64,000 nucleotides of DNA from Terebella lapidaria (lineage: Eukaryota > Annelida > Polychaeta > Terebellida > Terebellidae), in NCBI GenBank assembly GCA_949152475.1, contig OX424561.1:1550001-1614000 (forward strand), read 5' to 3'. Shown here piece by piece: positions 13,255 to 25,430 of this stretch. Below the pieces are notes generated by a model. The model did no database searches. It had not been told where the DNA came from and saw nothing but the letters and a program-made list of their open reading frames with translations. Within the stretch, counting starts at the first letter, position 1. Each line of letters opens with the position of its first letter. Position numbers and translations under genes: made by a program.

Positions 13255-13604
13255 GACAGCCCGGCCCGCCTGACAAGCCAGGTAGGCTATGTAATGGCTC
13301 AAGTTGTATACTAAACAGTGAACCAGTCCGTATTTACACACCGGCTCACGGGCTGCGAATCCAGAACTGCGCATTGAAGTCACCACAAGTAAATCGCGCT
13401 ACTGATTGAGTGGAGCCGAGAGATTGTCCCAGCTTGTGAAGTCTCCTATAGTGGCTCTCTAGGATCCCGCGGAGAGTCAGTGACAATGAGTGTATGACAC
13501 TTGACTCGACTGATCACTTCTCAGACGGGCTAGCTCACGGATTACCGGGCGATATCTGTCGTGACATAACCCTCCGGGCAATAACTGGCTGTTACCGCCC
13601 GCTG

Positions 13605-13673
13605 ATGACGACGATGTTGCCCGTGTCCCAGGTGCTGGAGTCGCTGCACGCCGATGATCCAGAGCGGGCCGAT
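13605..13673 (+). CDS. Nkx2.2: Inferred first coding exon of Nkx2.2 copy A
   Basis: The TN-motif exon at 18425 has no in-frame ATG before its upstream stop (18395-18397) that could start the protein, so an upstream coding exon is needed. Here an ATG opens a 23-codon segment ([19 protein letters not shown]...) that ends exactly at GAT|GTAAGTA, a near-consensus donor in phase 0. The acceptor before the next exon also enters in phase 0. A longer start at 13494 in the same frame is possible. I do not know this N-terminus from other species, so the call rests on splice signals and phase only. Confidence 0.4.
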
Positions 13674-16600
13674 GTAAGTATTTAACACCCGCGGGCAATA
13701 CGATATGATACTTAACACTTGATGATGTTATAGCAGGGTAAGATCTGCATTGTTAATGTCGAGATCTGTGTATTTGTGGATCGAGTTAATTCACTTTAGT
13801 TTGAGAGTTGTGTACACATACCAGAGATCTCGGGGTGAATTGAAGTATATGTCGAGGTGCTCTAGTCTTTCAAACCGTCCGACCCTATATACACTCATAG
13901 CACTCGACTCCGGCCTCGTGTCACAGACGGCCCGCCGGGATCATGTCACACCGGGCTGTGAGCACCCTGAGGTACACACTTGACCGGGACCAGCCTGGCC
14001 AGTGACAGTGATTCCCGACTATGGACGGTGTTGAGTCTGTAAGTGACTGGGCGATAGATCACTTGATTTGACACGAGGGATGTGTTGGATGGGGACTTCA
14101 CCCGACAGCTTTCTGAATCCTTGGGCTCTCACGGACAAGAGGGCCTAGACAACAGCACATAGTACACGCAAACGACTCTCAGGGCCACTTGTCTGATACA
14201 ACAACACGGTGTATTGCTCAGATTATAGGGATTTATCAAATTTGTTTTAAAAAGGGTAGGCCTAAGTAACTAACAGCTAGATTGGTTCTCCCCCAGATAG
14301 GATGCTTACATTGGCCCAACAATGGACCAACATCTATATACATGGAAATTGGCCCAACGTTGGCACACAATATCGAGCCTACATCGTGGTGCTCATTGGG
14401 CCACCATTGGCCCAAACTTATTTGTCAGCATCGGCCCAACATTATAAAAAACATTGCGCCAATGTTGGCCCAATGACGGAACAATAAAATTTTAAAATTT
14501 AGAATTGATTAATTCCTCGTACGAGAACAGTAAATCACTCAGGACCACTTTTCTGATACTACAAAACAGTGTAGGCTAATGCTTAGATTATAAAGATTTA
14601 CCGAATTTGCTTCAAAAAGGGTAGGCCTAACCTAATAACTAACCTATTTAATGAAATATAAAAATACAATGATGAGATTTGAATGCGCAATAAATCAGGC
14701 ATTGACAACTATTAAATTTAAATAAAAAATACGTGAGGAAATCAATGATTTGCAGATACGAATATACAACATGTGGCGAAATGCGAATATATGTGCATGG
14801 CATTGACATATTATTTGTTGACATCGAATTGACAAATTACGTCACTAAATTCAAATCTTGGCGAGTGACACTTTAATTAAAAAATACAATTGCCAATAAA
14901 ATTGAGAAATCTATACAGTGATGAGCAAAATATATTTGCTTTATTTATGTCGAATGGCCATATAAAGTTAGGATGTGTAATAGAAGCGCTATACCCAGAA
15001 CAAAATGGCCCAGTCTGTGGCTGACACTCGCTTATTGGCCCTCTCCGGGGGGTGCGGCGGGCGAGGTGTGTGTGTGATAGAACAGCCCCATACCTGTAAT
15101 GTAATTAGGGATTGTGTCGTGGTATTGATGGCTGTGTGTTTATTGTATCAGTTCTCATAAAGACCTCGTCACACCAACCCCAGGACAACAATGTCCCGGC
15201 GATCTCTTTGTTACTAACGTGACAGGTGATGACGCAATCCAAATCTGGAGTTTGATTGAAGTGTGACGAGTGGAGTAAAACCTCTCAAAACTTGTAACAA
15301 CTCCATGTGTGTGAGTCTCATCGCTAATGAAAAATAAATATTGGTAAATGAGCATATGCGAGAGTCGGAAACGTGTAGGTGTTGTTTTAATATCAAACAC
15401 ATCGAAGATGCTGTTCTTTGAACTATTTTATGATCTTTACATCCGTGAGTATCAGGCCAAAAGAAAATCACGACTTTAGAAATCGTGCATTTATTACAAT
15501 CTAAGCCCAGTCTACTAGCCAACGTAAGAGTTTATCCATAATATAAATAACTACACAAGCTTGAAAGCGCTGACTTTTCCATTGAGCAAAACTATACGAG
15601 AATATTCCCTCTTTTTCTTTTGGAAATGGAGGAAAATTCATTTAAAGGTCGTATTACAGGAAATATTTGTCAAGTCGCCGTAGTGTTGCGGTACCCCAGC
15701 CAGCCATCCGGTCGGAGGCCCGCACACACACAGACTGGGTCTAGTGAGACCCGTGTTTGCTCTGGTGTCATCAATCATGATCGCTCGGACGTGAAGAGGT
15801 CTTGAGATCGACCGAGAGCCTTCGACGTGAGGCGTCTTCACGCACCCGCATGGTGTGACAGCGCGTACACTTAGCGTGTACACCTATAGCGAGTACACAC
15901 AGCGTACACGAGGCCAATAACTCGTCACTGACCAGGAATATATCGAACTATTTCACCCGTGATTCGGGAAATGAGGCGGGGTTACGTGGAAATATACAAT
16001 GGCAATGCAAATAAAAATCGCCGAAAAGGTTTCAAGACACACCGATAAAAATGTTCAGCTCTGTTTACAGTTGTCACATTACAATTTGTTTCCACTTATT
16101 TATTACACAACCATGTTTAATTATGTCCGTTATTACACTGAGTGGGCGACATGATATCAGCTGTCTTTGATGATACGTTATCGCTTGTACTATCGTCTCC
16201 ATTTCATGTTTTGTGATAAGTTATCCCTGTCATATTTCACGACAAGTTGTTGCCAGCTAAATTGCAAAGTGCACCATTTTCGTCAGGCTGGGTAAATTAA
16301 TAGCGGTATGTATCCTAATAATAAGATAAATTAGGAAAATGTCCCCATTTGGGAACTTCACACACAAGTGTGATTGTCACCCGATGTCCATCTGTGGGTA
16401 AATGTCCGTGTTTTCAAAGGCGTCCATATCGCTTACAGCAAACAACAAACGACCTTTGAAATATACCGAAAATGTGTTATTTGGGTTGTCCGCGACACAT
16501 CATATTCAAAACATACTAATTTAGATGAAAATATGACTTGATTTTATTTGACCCTGTAAGATGAAATGAGTGGGTCATGCATGGGTAGATATATGTTGCT

Positions 16601-19600
16601 ATTTTGACTAATAATTTATTCAAATACAGTTTGGTGATTTCAATGCACAATATTTGTAAATCTTACAAATATTAGCGATATATTTGTCGCTCACCAACGC
16701 ATTTCGGAGATCAGAAGTGGTCAAATGTTAGACATTGTGTCGTTTTTGAAATGACCAAATTTAACGCAAAATATTTCAATTGTCAAATGAATCATTATTA
16801 TTATGATATTGATTGTCTAAAATGAGAGTTTTGTTCGGGACAGCTTTCACGATAATAATTCTCTATCGCGGTGTCCTATCAAAAAAATCTCAGAAATGAA
16901 AAAGTCGTGATTACAACACACTCAGACGCCGATCCTGTTACACTCATGTATATATTGTATATATATCACGGATTTTTTTCCTAATCAGACTTGCGGAAAT
17001 CTCGGATTTATCGGAGCCAGTGTGACCCCGAGGGTGCTGTGTTTACGGTTGCTAGGCGACAAAGAACTATTTGTTTACAGACAGCAAGTTTTAGGTTCCC
17101 TGATTGTGAGACTTCAATAATAATTGCATTATATAACCAGTCGTTAATTAAACAGATCACATAACTCTTGAGATCCCGTATCATCAGTGACACTGAGTCG
17201 CGAAGCTAGCTATGAATCAAATAGTTTTGTTCTGGTTGGAGAGGTAATAAAGATCGACGATGTAATTTATAACCAACGAAATATTTCTGGATATATTATA
17301 ATAAGCGTTATTAATTGAAATTGATTTTTTTCCTCTTACTTCTAACATACACTATTTTATGATTTTGAAATCATCATGTGCGGCTTGTGTTAGAACAATC
17401 TGCAGCTCAATACATGGTATCAATTAGCTCAAATGGTTTCCTGTTTTAGGGCTAACTTTTAAAAAAGTGTTCGGCGGTCTCGTGTGTCAAACAGCGGAGA
17501 AGTGCGTCAGTTTGTTAAGTTCTCTGGACAGATCATCTTACTGCAAAGGCAATTTTCCGTGTATGATGGACTTATAAGAACCACTGATCACATTATTGAA
17601 ATCATGAAGGCCTTTCAAGTTTGTCTAATCTGGGACGTCAATATTTGGGCGGGCTGGTGTCTGCTACACTGAACTGGGAAATATATCGCTTCTAAGTGCT
17701 CCCCATGGCACGATTGATGCTAAATTGGCAAAGAAAGGGATTTCAGAACGAAATCAAAAGGCTTGCCTTATGTTGGTTTGGTCTCGAAATTTGTTCAGAT
17801 AGTTAAATATTGTTGTAGGGCGACAGAAAGACTAGTGCTGTCAAATGAGCAACCCTCTTCAAACATTGACCAATGACAGGAGAGCAGCGGGTGAGGCGTC
17901 CGCTGATTGGCCAGGGCTCATGTAGTCCTCTTGACATGGGCATTAACGGTCGTTATCAATGTGTCACAGCCTCACAGCGGGCGTTATCAATTCTTCAGCA
18001 CCGCCTCGCCAGGTCACTGCCCAAAAATGGCCCCGACAACAATAGCGAGTGAAGAAATATCCATAGAGCGAGCGACCGAAGGCGGCTTGAGTCTGTCTAG
18101 TGCGAGGCGGTGTGGACAAACGGCTCCTGACCACACGGGGTCCAAAATAAACTAATAAAACCTAGCGTGGACTGGGACCCGTGAACAGTTGTGGTCTGAC
18201 TATGACAGTGAACACTAACCCCTCTGGAACCTGACAACCATTTGTGGCTACTTATACCAGTCGAGTGTGGATACGCATGTGTGACTTGTATCTACGGATG
18301 CAGGATAAATGTGACAAGATTAATACCTAGTCGTGTACGAGACAGCTCTGTAGCTCAGTGTACTCGTTCACACGACACAAGGATACACGTGTGCTAACCC
18401 CGCTGTACCTTACGTCTTCCACAGCTACACTGTCAGCTACTTAATGGCTCCAAGTCTCCAGGATTCCACGTCAAGGATCTACTGACGACCGGCTCCGTGA
18501 AACCCGAGCCTCCGGACGCACCACAGCCTGAGGTCCCAACCCCCACGGGACCATCCAGCGCCCAAACCCCGGCCGTCACTCACCCAGGCATGCCAGAGAT
18601 CACTGACCTGTCCCAGAACGTTGCCATGGCGACCACGTACGAGCATGATAATCCATACACCCGTTGGTTCGCCAATCACCACCATGACACCGCTATGTCA
18701 TACTACGCAGGTACGAACTTGAATGTTAAAGCAATACTGATGAGCATGAGTCAATTACTTTGCACGACTTTTTAACTACAATTCCCAGTTTAATAAAATA
18801 TATATACTAACCTTAATTTTATGGCAATTCTGAGTATGGATAGGCTATATTGCACGCGATATATATACGCGATTACTGCGAAATAGTTACAATACTGAAA
18901 AGTTTACAAGAAATGATATGTTATTTAGCAAAATTAATTTTTATAACTTGACCAGAAATGTAAACATAATCATCTTAATTGTGACCACATGAAACAAATA
19001 ATATTATTTACACATGTCAACTCATGGAAAAACAACATATAAGTAAATATAAGGGGGGGGGGGGGGGAGGCATGATTATTCGCAGAAGTGAATGTTTTTG
19101 CATACATTTTTTAGTACAAAATTATTGTTCCCCATATGTCTTGTGAGGTTTTATGTCTTGCCCATAAAGCACTCGCGGTACCTCGTCTTACATTTTAGGA
19201 GAGACAATTTTATCAAATTAATAACGATTTTCACGAAATTGATTACTTGAAAACTATACAGAAGGGAGATATTTCTGCTCATAAACACAAGCTGTGGAGG
19301 ACCAGACGTGATAGACGTCTTGTGGTTCGCCCAGTCTTCAACCTCTCAATGGTCATGTACAGAACGACCTTAATTGCTATGTAAATCAAAATTCCATTCT
19401 AGAAAGAAGCAAACATGTTTGTATATCATCATGCAGCGACTCGTATTTAGGTGATTGGAGGTGATATTCTACTAATTACTTAGTATATTATACCTTCAAG
19501 GACATTAATTTGAAAAGAAATTATTACGGAAATCCGGATCAGATCATGGAAATATCCGCACATATTTTTTTACGCGGATTAGACATAATTATTGTCTCAA

Positions 19601-21022
19601 GATTGACGCTGTTATAGTGCTATTTGAAGCAAACTTGATTAAAATATGTTGAAAATTATGCCTCACCCGGTTTACACTCCGAGTCACAACTCACTGGAAA
19701 TGTCCTGCAAACACGAACAGACCATCACACGGGGAATATCACTGTAGGACAGTTCTCCATAGATACGGGTACTGTCCATCTCTTGCCTATAGGACTAGGC
19801 AGTTTAATCTTTAGATCATTCATTCATTCATTCATTCGTTCATTCATTCATTCATTCATTCACAAATCAACTTCCGAAAATACGTGGTTTTCCACTTTCT
19901 GTTTCAAACAAAATATTGACTTGGTTGTTGTTACGAGTACGATTTGATTATTTTGAAAATTTCTTGTCACCAGGTCTAGGCCACTTTGCGAGTACGCATG
20001 CGCCGGCGAGCACCAATCACATGTCGTTGCCGTGTGACGTTGACCAGTATTCGCAGCCGGCCTCGCATCACGTGATACCCGGAACCGGGAGCGGACAGAC
20101 TCCGCACGTATCGCTCCACGCGAATCACGTGGGTCACCATAGTAACGACGGACCACCTCCGCTGTCGGCCCTGACCACTGCCTCCCCAACCGTCCCTTGC
20201 TCCACTCTCAAGGTCGAGGACATCAAGGACGCGCGCCCCGAGGACTCGGCGCGCCACTCCGTCAAGTCCGAGGTGTCGGATACTGATCACCATGACGACG
20301 AGGAGGAGGACGAGGACGAGGCTGACGATCAGTCCGACAGAGACGCAAAAAACGGGTCGCCAGGGGAACAGAACTCAGACAACCCGCCTAAGAAGAAGAA
20401 GCGACGAGTTCTCTTCTCCAAGGCACAGACTTACGAACTAGAGCGCCGCTTCCGACAACAGCGCTACCTGTCGGCGCCCGAGCGAGAACACTTGGCCAGC
20501 ATTCTGCGACTGACGCCGACACAGATCAAAATCTGGTTCCAGAACCACCGTTACAAGCTGAAGAAGGCTCGCCAGGAGAAGGGCATGGAGCTTGCTCCGC
20601 TACCGTCCCCACGCCGAGTGGCTGTTCCCGTGTTAGTGCGAGACGGCAAACCCTGTCAGCCCACGATGAACAGCTCCCTCGGCATGAAGCAGGACTACGG
20701 TAGTCTCCAGACCCCGGACATCCTCACAGGCATGAACTCCGCTTACGGCACCGTGCCGCCCTCAGGACTCAATTCCTTCAACAGCATGAGTTCCATGCCG
20801 TCCGTTCAGACAATGAGTGTGCCCGGTGGTGTCACTCCCTCTGCCATCACCGGTATGACATCCATGCAGTCACTAGCCTCGCCCATGAACTCCGTCAACA
20901 TGTCAGGGACGACTTATAGCACGCCGGGGTCAGTGGGATCAGTCAATATGAACAATATGGGTTCGCTATCGTCAGGAGGCTTAGGCTCATACAACTACCC
21001 ACTCACACAGCGCTGGTGGTGA
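13605..21022 (+). CDS. Nkx2.2: NK2.2/vnd-type homeobox transcription factor, copy A (spliced gene)
   Basis: Sequence-specific nuclear transcription factor. In vertebrates and flies this family patterns ventral or medial neural progenitors; in vertebrates it also acts in pancreatic endocrine cells. Model: exons 13605-13673, 18425-18710 and 19974-21022, in frame, 467 aa. Visible parts in order: TN motif [15 protein letters not shown], intron at YYA|G, an acidic stretch with VKSE, a KKKKRR basic start, and a homeodomain with WFQNHRYK (Tyr54 marks the NK2 class). After it come the NK2-specific domain [15 protein letters not shown], a Ser/Met/Asn/Gly-rich tail and the C-terminus PLTQRWW, resembling the ...HPLVQAQQWTW end of human NKX2-2. 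The assignment to Nkx2.2 rather than Nkx2.1 rests on [19 protein letters not shown]. Exons 2 and 3 are secure; exon 1 is inferred. A second copy lies tail to tail at 46.0-47.9 kb. Confidence 0.85.
14155..14645. repeat. ~110-bp direct repeat pair flanking a TTGGCCCAA-rich cluster
   Basis: 14170-14278 and 14530-14645 are diverged direct repeats. Both contain 'gaccact/gccactt...ctgatac(a/t)ac', 'agatta(t)a..gattta' and end in 'aaaagggTAGGCCTAa'. Between them (14300-14480) lie at least five GGCCCAA/TTGGGCC words, often paired as inverted halves such as 'ttggcccaacgttggc'. All of this is in the first intron of Nkx2.2 copy A. Confidence 0.65.
15851..15905. repeat. Four-unit array of AGCGNGTACAC-like words
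   Basis: Within the first intron of Nkx2.2 copy A, variants of 'agcg-gtacac' recur four times at about 13-16 bp spacing (agcgcgtacac, agcgtgtacac, agcgagtacac, agcgtacac). It may be a small tandem repeat or a cluster of one binding site. Confidence 0.6.
18425..18710 (+). CDS. Nkx2.2: Nkx2.2 copy A exon with TN motif
   Basis: It encodes ...[17 protein letters not shown]..., then a Pro-rich stretch, then [10 protein letters not shown] and [11 protein letters not shown] matches the family TN (Engrailed-homology-1-like) motif that binds Groucho/TLE co-repressors. DNPYTRWF matches human NKX2-2 DNPYTRWL. The donor is GCAG|GTACGA at 18711, phase 1. The acceptor is taken at 'cttccacag' (18424); a second in-phase AG at 18436 would shorten the exon by four codons. 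The GTG at 18497 is not a credible start because conserved residues lie before it. Confidence 0.85.
18711..19973 (+). other. Nkx2.2: Intron 2 of Nkx2.2 copy A
   Basis: Phase-1 intron in the position typical for Nkx2.2 genes, just before the acidic region and homeobox exon. It runs from GTACGA to 'cttgtcaccag'. It contains a run of about 15 G (near 19053-19067) and a (CATT)n microsatellite at 19819-19860. Confidence 0.8.
19819..19860. repeat. (CATT)n microsatellite
   Basis: About ten copies of CATT with one CGTT interruption, about 115 bp upstream of the homeobox-exon acceptor. Confidence 0.9.
19974..21022 (+). CDS. Nkx2.2: Nkx2.2 copy A homeobox exon (last coding exon)
   Basis: Begins after ACCAG in phase 1 (A|GGT CTA GGC) and runs to TGA at 21020-21022. 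The homeobox is about 20393-20581. A 108-bp stretch, 20459-20566, is identical to copy B (46366-46473). The NK2-specific domain is at about 20609-20657. The segment before the homeobox is acidic ([12 protein letters not shown]) and carries LKVED and VKSEV, which match the SUMO-site pattern (hydrophobic-K-x-E). After the NK2 domain the protein is low in charge and rich in S, M, N and G. Open frames on the opposite strand here are shadows. Confidence 0.95.
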
Positions 21023-21850
21023 CACCTATCGGACTACGTCACTTCCGCTCTCGTCAACACCACGTGACTCGCCTCGCCTCCACATCTTGTTTCTTCTAAT
21101 TTATGAATGATATATTCGTTTATCACGTCTCACTACTCAATGTCACCCCAAGGACAAGCCGTCCACAAACAACAAACTTCCGGTGTGAGTGTTTTATTTC
21201 CCACACACGATCACTGTGACTTTGTGCCTAAAGACAATCAAACCTTCTTCTCGGGTGCTATGTCGAGTTTTTGTTGTTCTTCCGTGAGACAAATTCATAC
21301 AATTATTTCGAGGATATATTTAACCGCAGGTTCTATCGTACAGCATCAACAAAATACAATGAGCGATATTTTGTTGATTCTACAACTGTTGAGCGGCGTG
21401 AGTTCACCCATAATTCCTTGCCTCTCTGATGTATGTAAACTACTATTCCACATGAATCTATTTTATCAGTATTCCATTTTCTCGATCAAAGGTAGCAGAT
21501 TTGGCTAAGCCATTGTAAACATGCGATGAATCGACTATATCAACGTTATTTTCTTCACCATCAACTAGAAGTTGTATATGATTATCATGGTATAGTACCT
21601 TGTTGATCACATGTCTGTAGTTGTATACCTTGCTCGCTTGTGACACACATTATTTAATTGTGGTCGAAACCATTCCAGTACTAGTATCAGATAAGTCATT
21701 ATATATTGTTCAGGTTTATGAAGTATTGAAATTGTACAATAAGATTTTGTATTTTTATACGTCTGACATGTATATATTAATAAATAAGAAATACCAAATG
21801 CAATTGTTTATTGTACAAACAAATTATTGTTTGGATATGTAAGGATACCC
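21023..21850 (+). other. Nkx2.2: Probable 3' UTR of Nkx2.2 copy A
   Basis: AT-rich sequence after the stop codon. An AATAAA hexamer at about 21779-21784 is a candidate poly(A) signal. The 133-aa open frame at 21107-21508 shows no domain and is better explained as chance within the UTR. Confidence 0.35.
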
Positions 21851-22764
21851 GAGTGATATCAGTTTTAGTGATCTCAATAATAGTAACAACACGAGTGTTT
21901 GCAAACACTTTATATAACGGTAGATAGTTTGTTGTTTCGACAATAACATGAATCATGCATGCGCACTGGTCGCTGGTTGTCGCAGTAAACATTTCCCCCT
22001 CTTCTGTTTAATAGATAACCACTGATCATGGAGCTCGTGACGTTGAAAGCCCCTGCCATGAAAGCTACAGTTTCCGTCGTCCTCTCCCGGCAACTGTTTG
22101 ATCAGGACCCAAAACATTTAGTCGGTGGATAGTAGCTGATCGATATTCCGTCATTATCGCCCACTAGCCCCGTGAACGACTATTTATCTAGTAGCTGCAG
22201 ATGGACGGTAAATCGTTGGCAATTATTGCATCTCTCGTGCGGTATTTGACGATAGACGAGTGATCGGACCCGAGGAAGGCCCCAGCTTACACTTGTGTTT
22301 ACTCAAACTGTCTGTACACAAGGTCTCTCGACCAGCTCTGCTTGCTTAGCTTTTACACATGATGGATAAATCACACACGATCGATATCGTGAGGCCGTAT
22401 CAATTCGTCCTCGTGTATGAACAATGGGAACAGATCGCGTCCTTGTCTTTCAAATTTCATATCGTTCACCACAAGCACATGTTCGGGTGACTCGGAAAGC
22501 AGATTTATTACTATAAATGATCGAGGGCTAGATGTATGAAAACAGAAAATATTATGGCGAAAATAATAGCCTAGATGTTAATTTCACATTCACATCAAAG
22601 AAAGTTGACGAGACAAACAGTTATCGAATGATTACCGTCACCGTGAAATGTTAGTGATTTTATTGAGGTCCTTCGACTCGGGTGGCAGGCAATAAACCGG
22701 TTCAAATTATAATAGATAACCCGGTGCTCACTTAAAGCGGCGCGCGCAGCAGGTTCCGGTAGAC

Positions 22765-22962
22765 CCTCCACTTCCGATAGCGATTAACAAGATGGCGGCG
22801 ATGAATGGCGACAGAGGCGCCCTCTGGAGAACGTTCGAAGCACGAGCACAGATTGTAGCACAATTTGAGGGAAGGAGAAATATTTTCTCATTAGAGGTGA
22901 ACTGGACGGGCAATTATATTGACCAAGAGCAATCGAGTATGAAAGAGTGGGCTTATTAAGTC
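22765..22962 (+). CDS. Possible small ORF or first exon with YY1-like start
   Basis: AACAAGATGGCGGCG at 22786-22800 combines a perfect YY1 core (AAGATGGCGG), of the sort that often overlaps start codons of TATA-less genes, with ETS-like GGAA/TTCC words just upstream (ggttccgg, acttccg). The ATG at 22792 opens 55 codons (MAAMNGDRGALWRTFEARAQ..., ending ...MKEWAY) to TAA at 22957-22959. There is also a donor-like GAG|GTGAAC after codon 35, so it could be a first exon. I recognise no family and find no clear second exon. Confidence 0.3.
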
Positions 22963-23690
22963 AAAACGACGAAAGCATAGGCACCCAAGGCCCACAAGCC
23001 CTCACAAAATCGCGGAAAAGCCCTGCTGAAGAGTCCTCAATATATCATGATAAGTGTTTCCGGCAAAGAGAAACGTCAGTCCAATTCAGCTAAATAAGAC
23101 TTATGAAAGATTCGCAGTGCAAGCATCAAGTCACAGCCTTATTGCCGGGCCGGCCACTGTTTTAGTGATCTGCTCATGGTGTGAGCGATAATAGGAACGC
23201 TGTCGCATGGACTGGATGTATGGGTCCGCACACAGCAGGCTGGTGCTTTTTGTTCAGACGCTTGAATTGATGCTCAAAGCAGCTCAGAATTGACAAAAAG
23301 GCAACAGCAAATAGCGTTCGATTGGACCATGCATATTTTTGTATAATCAGTTGGACGATCATGTCGGTTTCCATGAAACAAATAACTGAAAAAAGATTAA
23401 TTTTTGGTTTATGTTCACACGCTTGGTGGAGAATCCGATGTTGACTTGTGGTTGACTGCAATTGTGAAGTGTGGTTGGAATTAAGCTGATCTTAGTGCAG
23501 AAGTAAATTATCGGTTGGATGTGTCAAGGTGAGGCACTTCCCGTATTCACCGACCACAAGTCACATACACATCCCGCGGGTCCGTCCCAGCATACTGAGG
23601 GCGGATAATGCCCCTTCCAAAGTTACAGAGGCCATGGTAACGGCCCCGACTCAGGGACCGAGCGGCCACCGGTAACACGCAATGCATTCT

Positions 23691-24138
23691 GGCATGACAA
23701 CACCAATGATATTGCGTCATATCCGTTACAGTCAGAGAATTCCCTATTTTGAAAACGGGGGATGCCCTTGATCCCCTGCAGAATGGTGGGGGATATTTTG
23801 CTATGGCTGGTTGTTGACCCAGGCTGGTTGGCATTGCACACGAAGAGTTTCAAGACCACGGCACGCACAGAACGGCTCTGATGGCGAACGATATATATGG
23901 GTTGTCAGGCATGAAAATCAGTCGTTTTAAGGGGGTACCCTCAGAATTCGAGCTGTAGCAAAAAATCCAATTTATCAACATATATTTTCCTTACTATAGT
24001 GAGATCAGGAAATGAATTGGCTATCTTTGTATATAAGCTGCTAAGGTTTATCTTGTTCTGGGACGGAGCTATGGAGACTTGAATTTGGGCTTTTTATCAT
24101 TGTTTTGTATGGCCGAAGGAATTAGTGAAATCTGTCCT
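23691..24138. repeat. 448-bp direct repeat, copy 1
   Basis: By eye identical in length and sequence to 24983-25430. Begins ggcatgacaac and ends gaaatctgtcct. Its short open frames are duplicated in copy 2 and are not genes. Confidence 0.9.
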
Positions 24139-24982
24139 GAAGGAAATACATGTATTCTATAATTTCTACTCTAGATTGAAGTTAACGTTAATGTTGCGTT
24201 CCCTTATAATGGTTTTGGTGCAAAAAGATTAAAATTGGCCTTTCCTCTGTGTTTTTGATGTATTTTTTACATAAACCGTGAATTTGGTGAAAATGCGTGA
24301 TTTTGCAAAACAAAGAGGGCCCTCCCAAGAAATTGCTTCCCATGGCATGCATATATATATGGCTTATTTGTGCCTAAGAGATGCTGTTTTCAATCGGCAA
24401 AACAAGAAAATCTCTCAGAATATATGTGTTATTGATATAAACACCGTTTTTGAGAAAAAAATGCATATTTGAATTTTCGGCCGAACTAACAGAATTCCAG
24501 TTTAGCAGCTCAACTCCCGATGTTATGTTACTAAATCCCATAAAAGTTAATTATATATCATATTTTTGAAGATTTGATACCAGATTGACGATGATTTGCT
24601 TATTTTTGCTTGTGTAGCTGACCCTTTCATGTCATTTCGGTCCAATATTTGGGATGTAATTAATATTTGTAATTCCATGTGGCGCACATAATTCGTGGTT
24701 CTTTACAACAAAACTGCATCCTGGCTCTTAAGTACCTCAACCACTGTAGTATATGATAACATTAGCACCTGACACCAAAATTTGTAGCATCCACGATGAA
24801 ATAACGTATTGATGGGCCAATACCTTTTTTACGTTTTTACAATGGAACGAAGTCAGTTATTGGCTCATAAATCCAAAGTGATATAACTTGCACCCTTGAA
24901 ACTTTGTACACATGTTATCTAGATCATAATCTATCACAATTTATTATCAGATGGTAGTGACACCAGGATCGCCTACTATTCA

Positions 24983-25430
24983 GGCATGACAACACCAATG
25001 ATATTGCGTCATATCCGTTACAGTCAGAGAATTCCCTATTTTGAAAACGGGGGATGCCCTTGATCCCCTGCAGAATGGTGGGGGATATTTTGCTATGGCT
25101 GGTTGTTGACCCAGGCTGGTTGGCATTGCACACGAAGAGTTTCAAGACCACGGCACGCACAGAACGGCTCTGATGGCGAACGATATATATGGGTTGTCAG
25201 GCATGAAAATCAGTCGTTTTAAGGGGGTACCCTCAGAATTCGAGCTGTAGCAAAAAATCCAATTTATCAACATATATTTTCCTTACTATAGTGAGATCAG
25301 GAAATGAATTGGCTATCTTTGTATATAAGCTGCTAAGGTTTATCTTGTTCTGGGACGGAGCTATGGAGACTTGAATTTGGGCTTTTTATCATTGTTTTGT
25401 ATGGCCGAAGGAATTAGTGAAATCTGTCCT
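24983..25430. repeat. 448-bp direct repeat, copy 2
   Basis: Second copy of 23691-24138, same orientation, no indels seen. Confidence 0.9.

Larger units (their letters stand above)
13674..18424 (+). other. Nkx2.2: Intron 1 of Nkx2.2 copy A (inferred)
   Basis: 4.75 kb between the GTAAGTA donor and the 'cttccacag' acceptor. Apart from the repeats listed separately, it contains a patch at 17880-18170 with an ATTGG (reverse CCAAT) word and raised CpG. That patch could be an internal promoter or an enhancer; no independent gene is recognised. Confidence 0.4.

Noticed and set aside
18345-18380. tRNA-like 'ctctgtagctcagtgtactcg'
   Set aside because: An A-box resemblance only; no B box or cloverleaf follows.
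21107-21508. 133-aa frame after Nkx2.2 copy A
   Set aside because: Most likely 3' UTR; no domain and no splice signals to support it.
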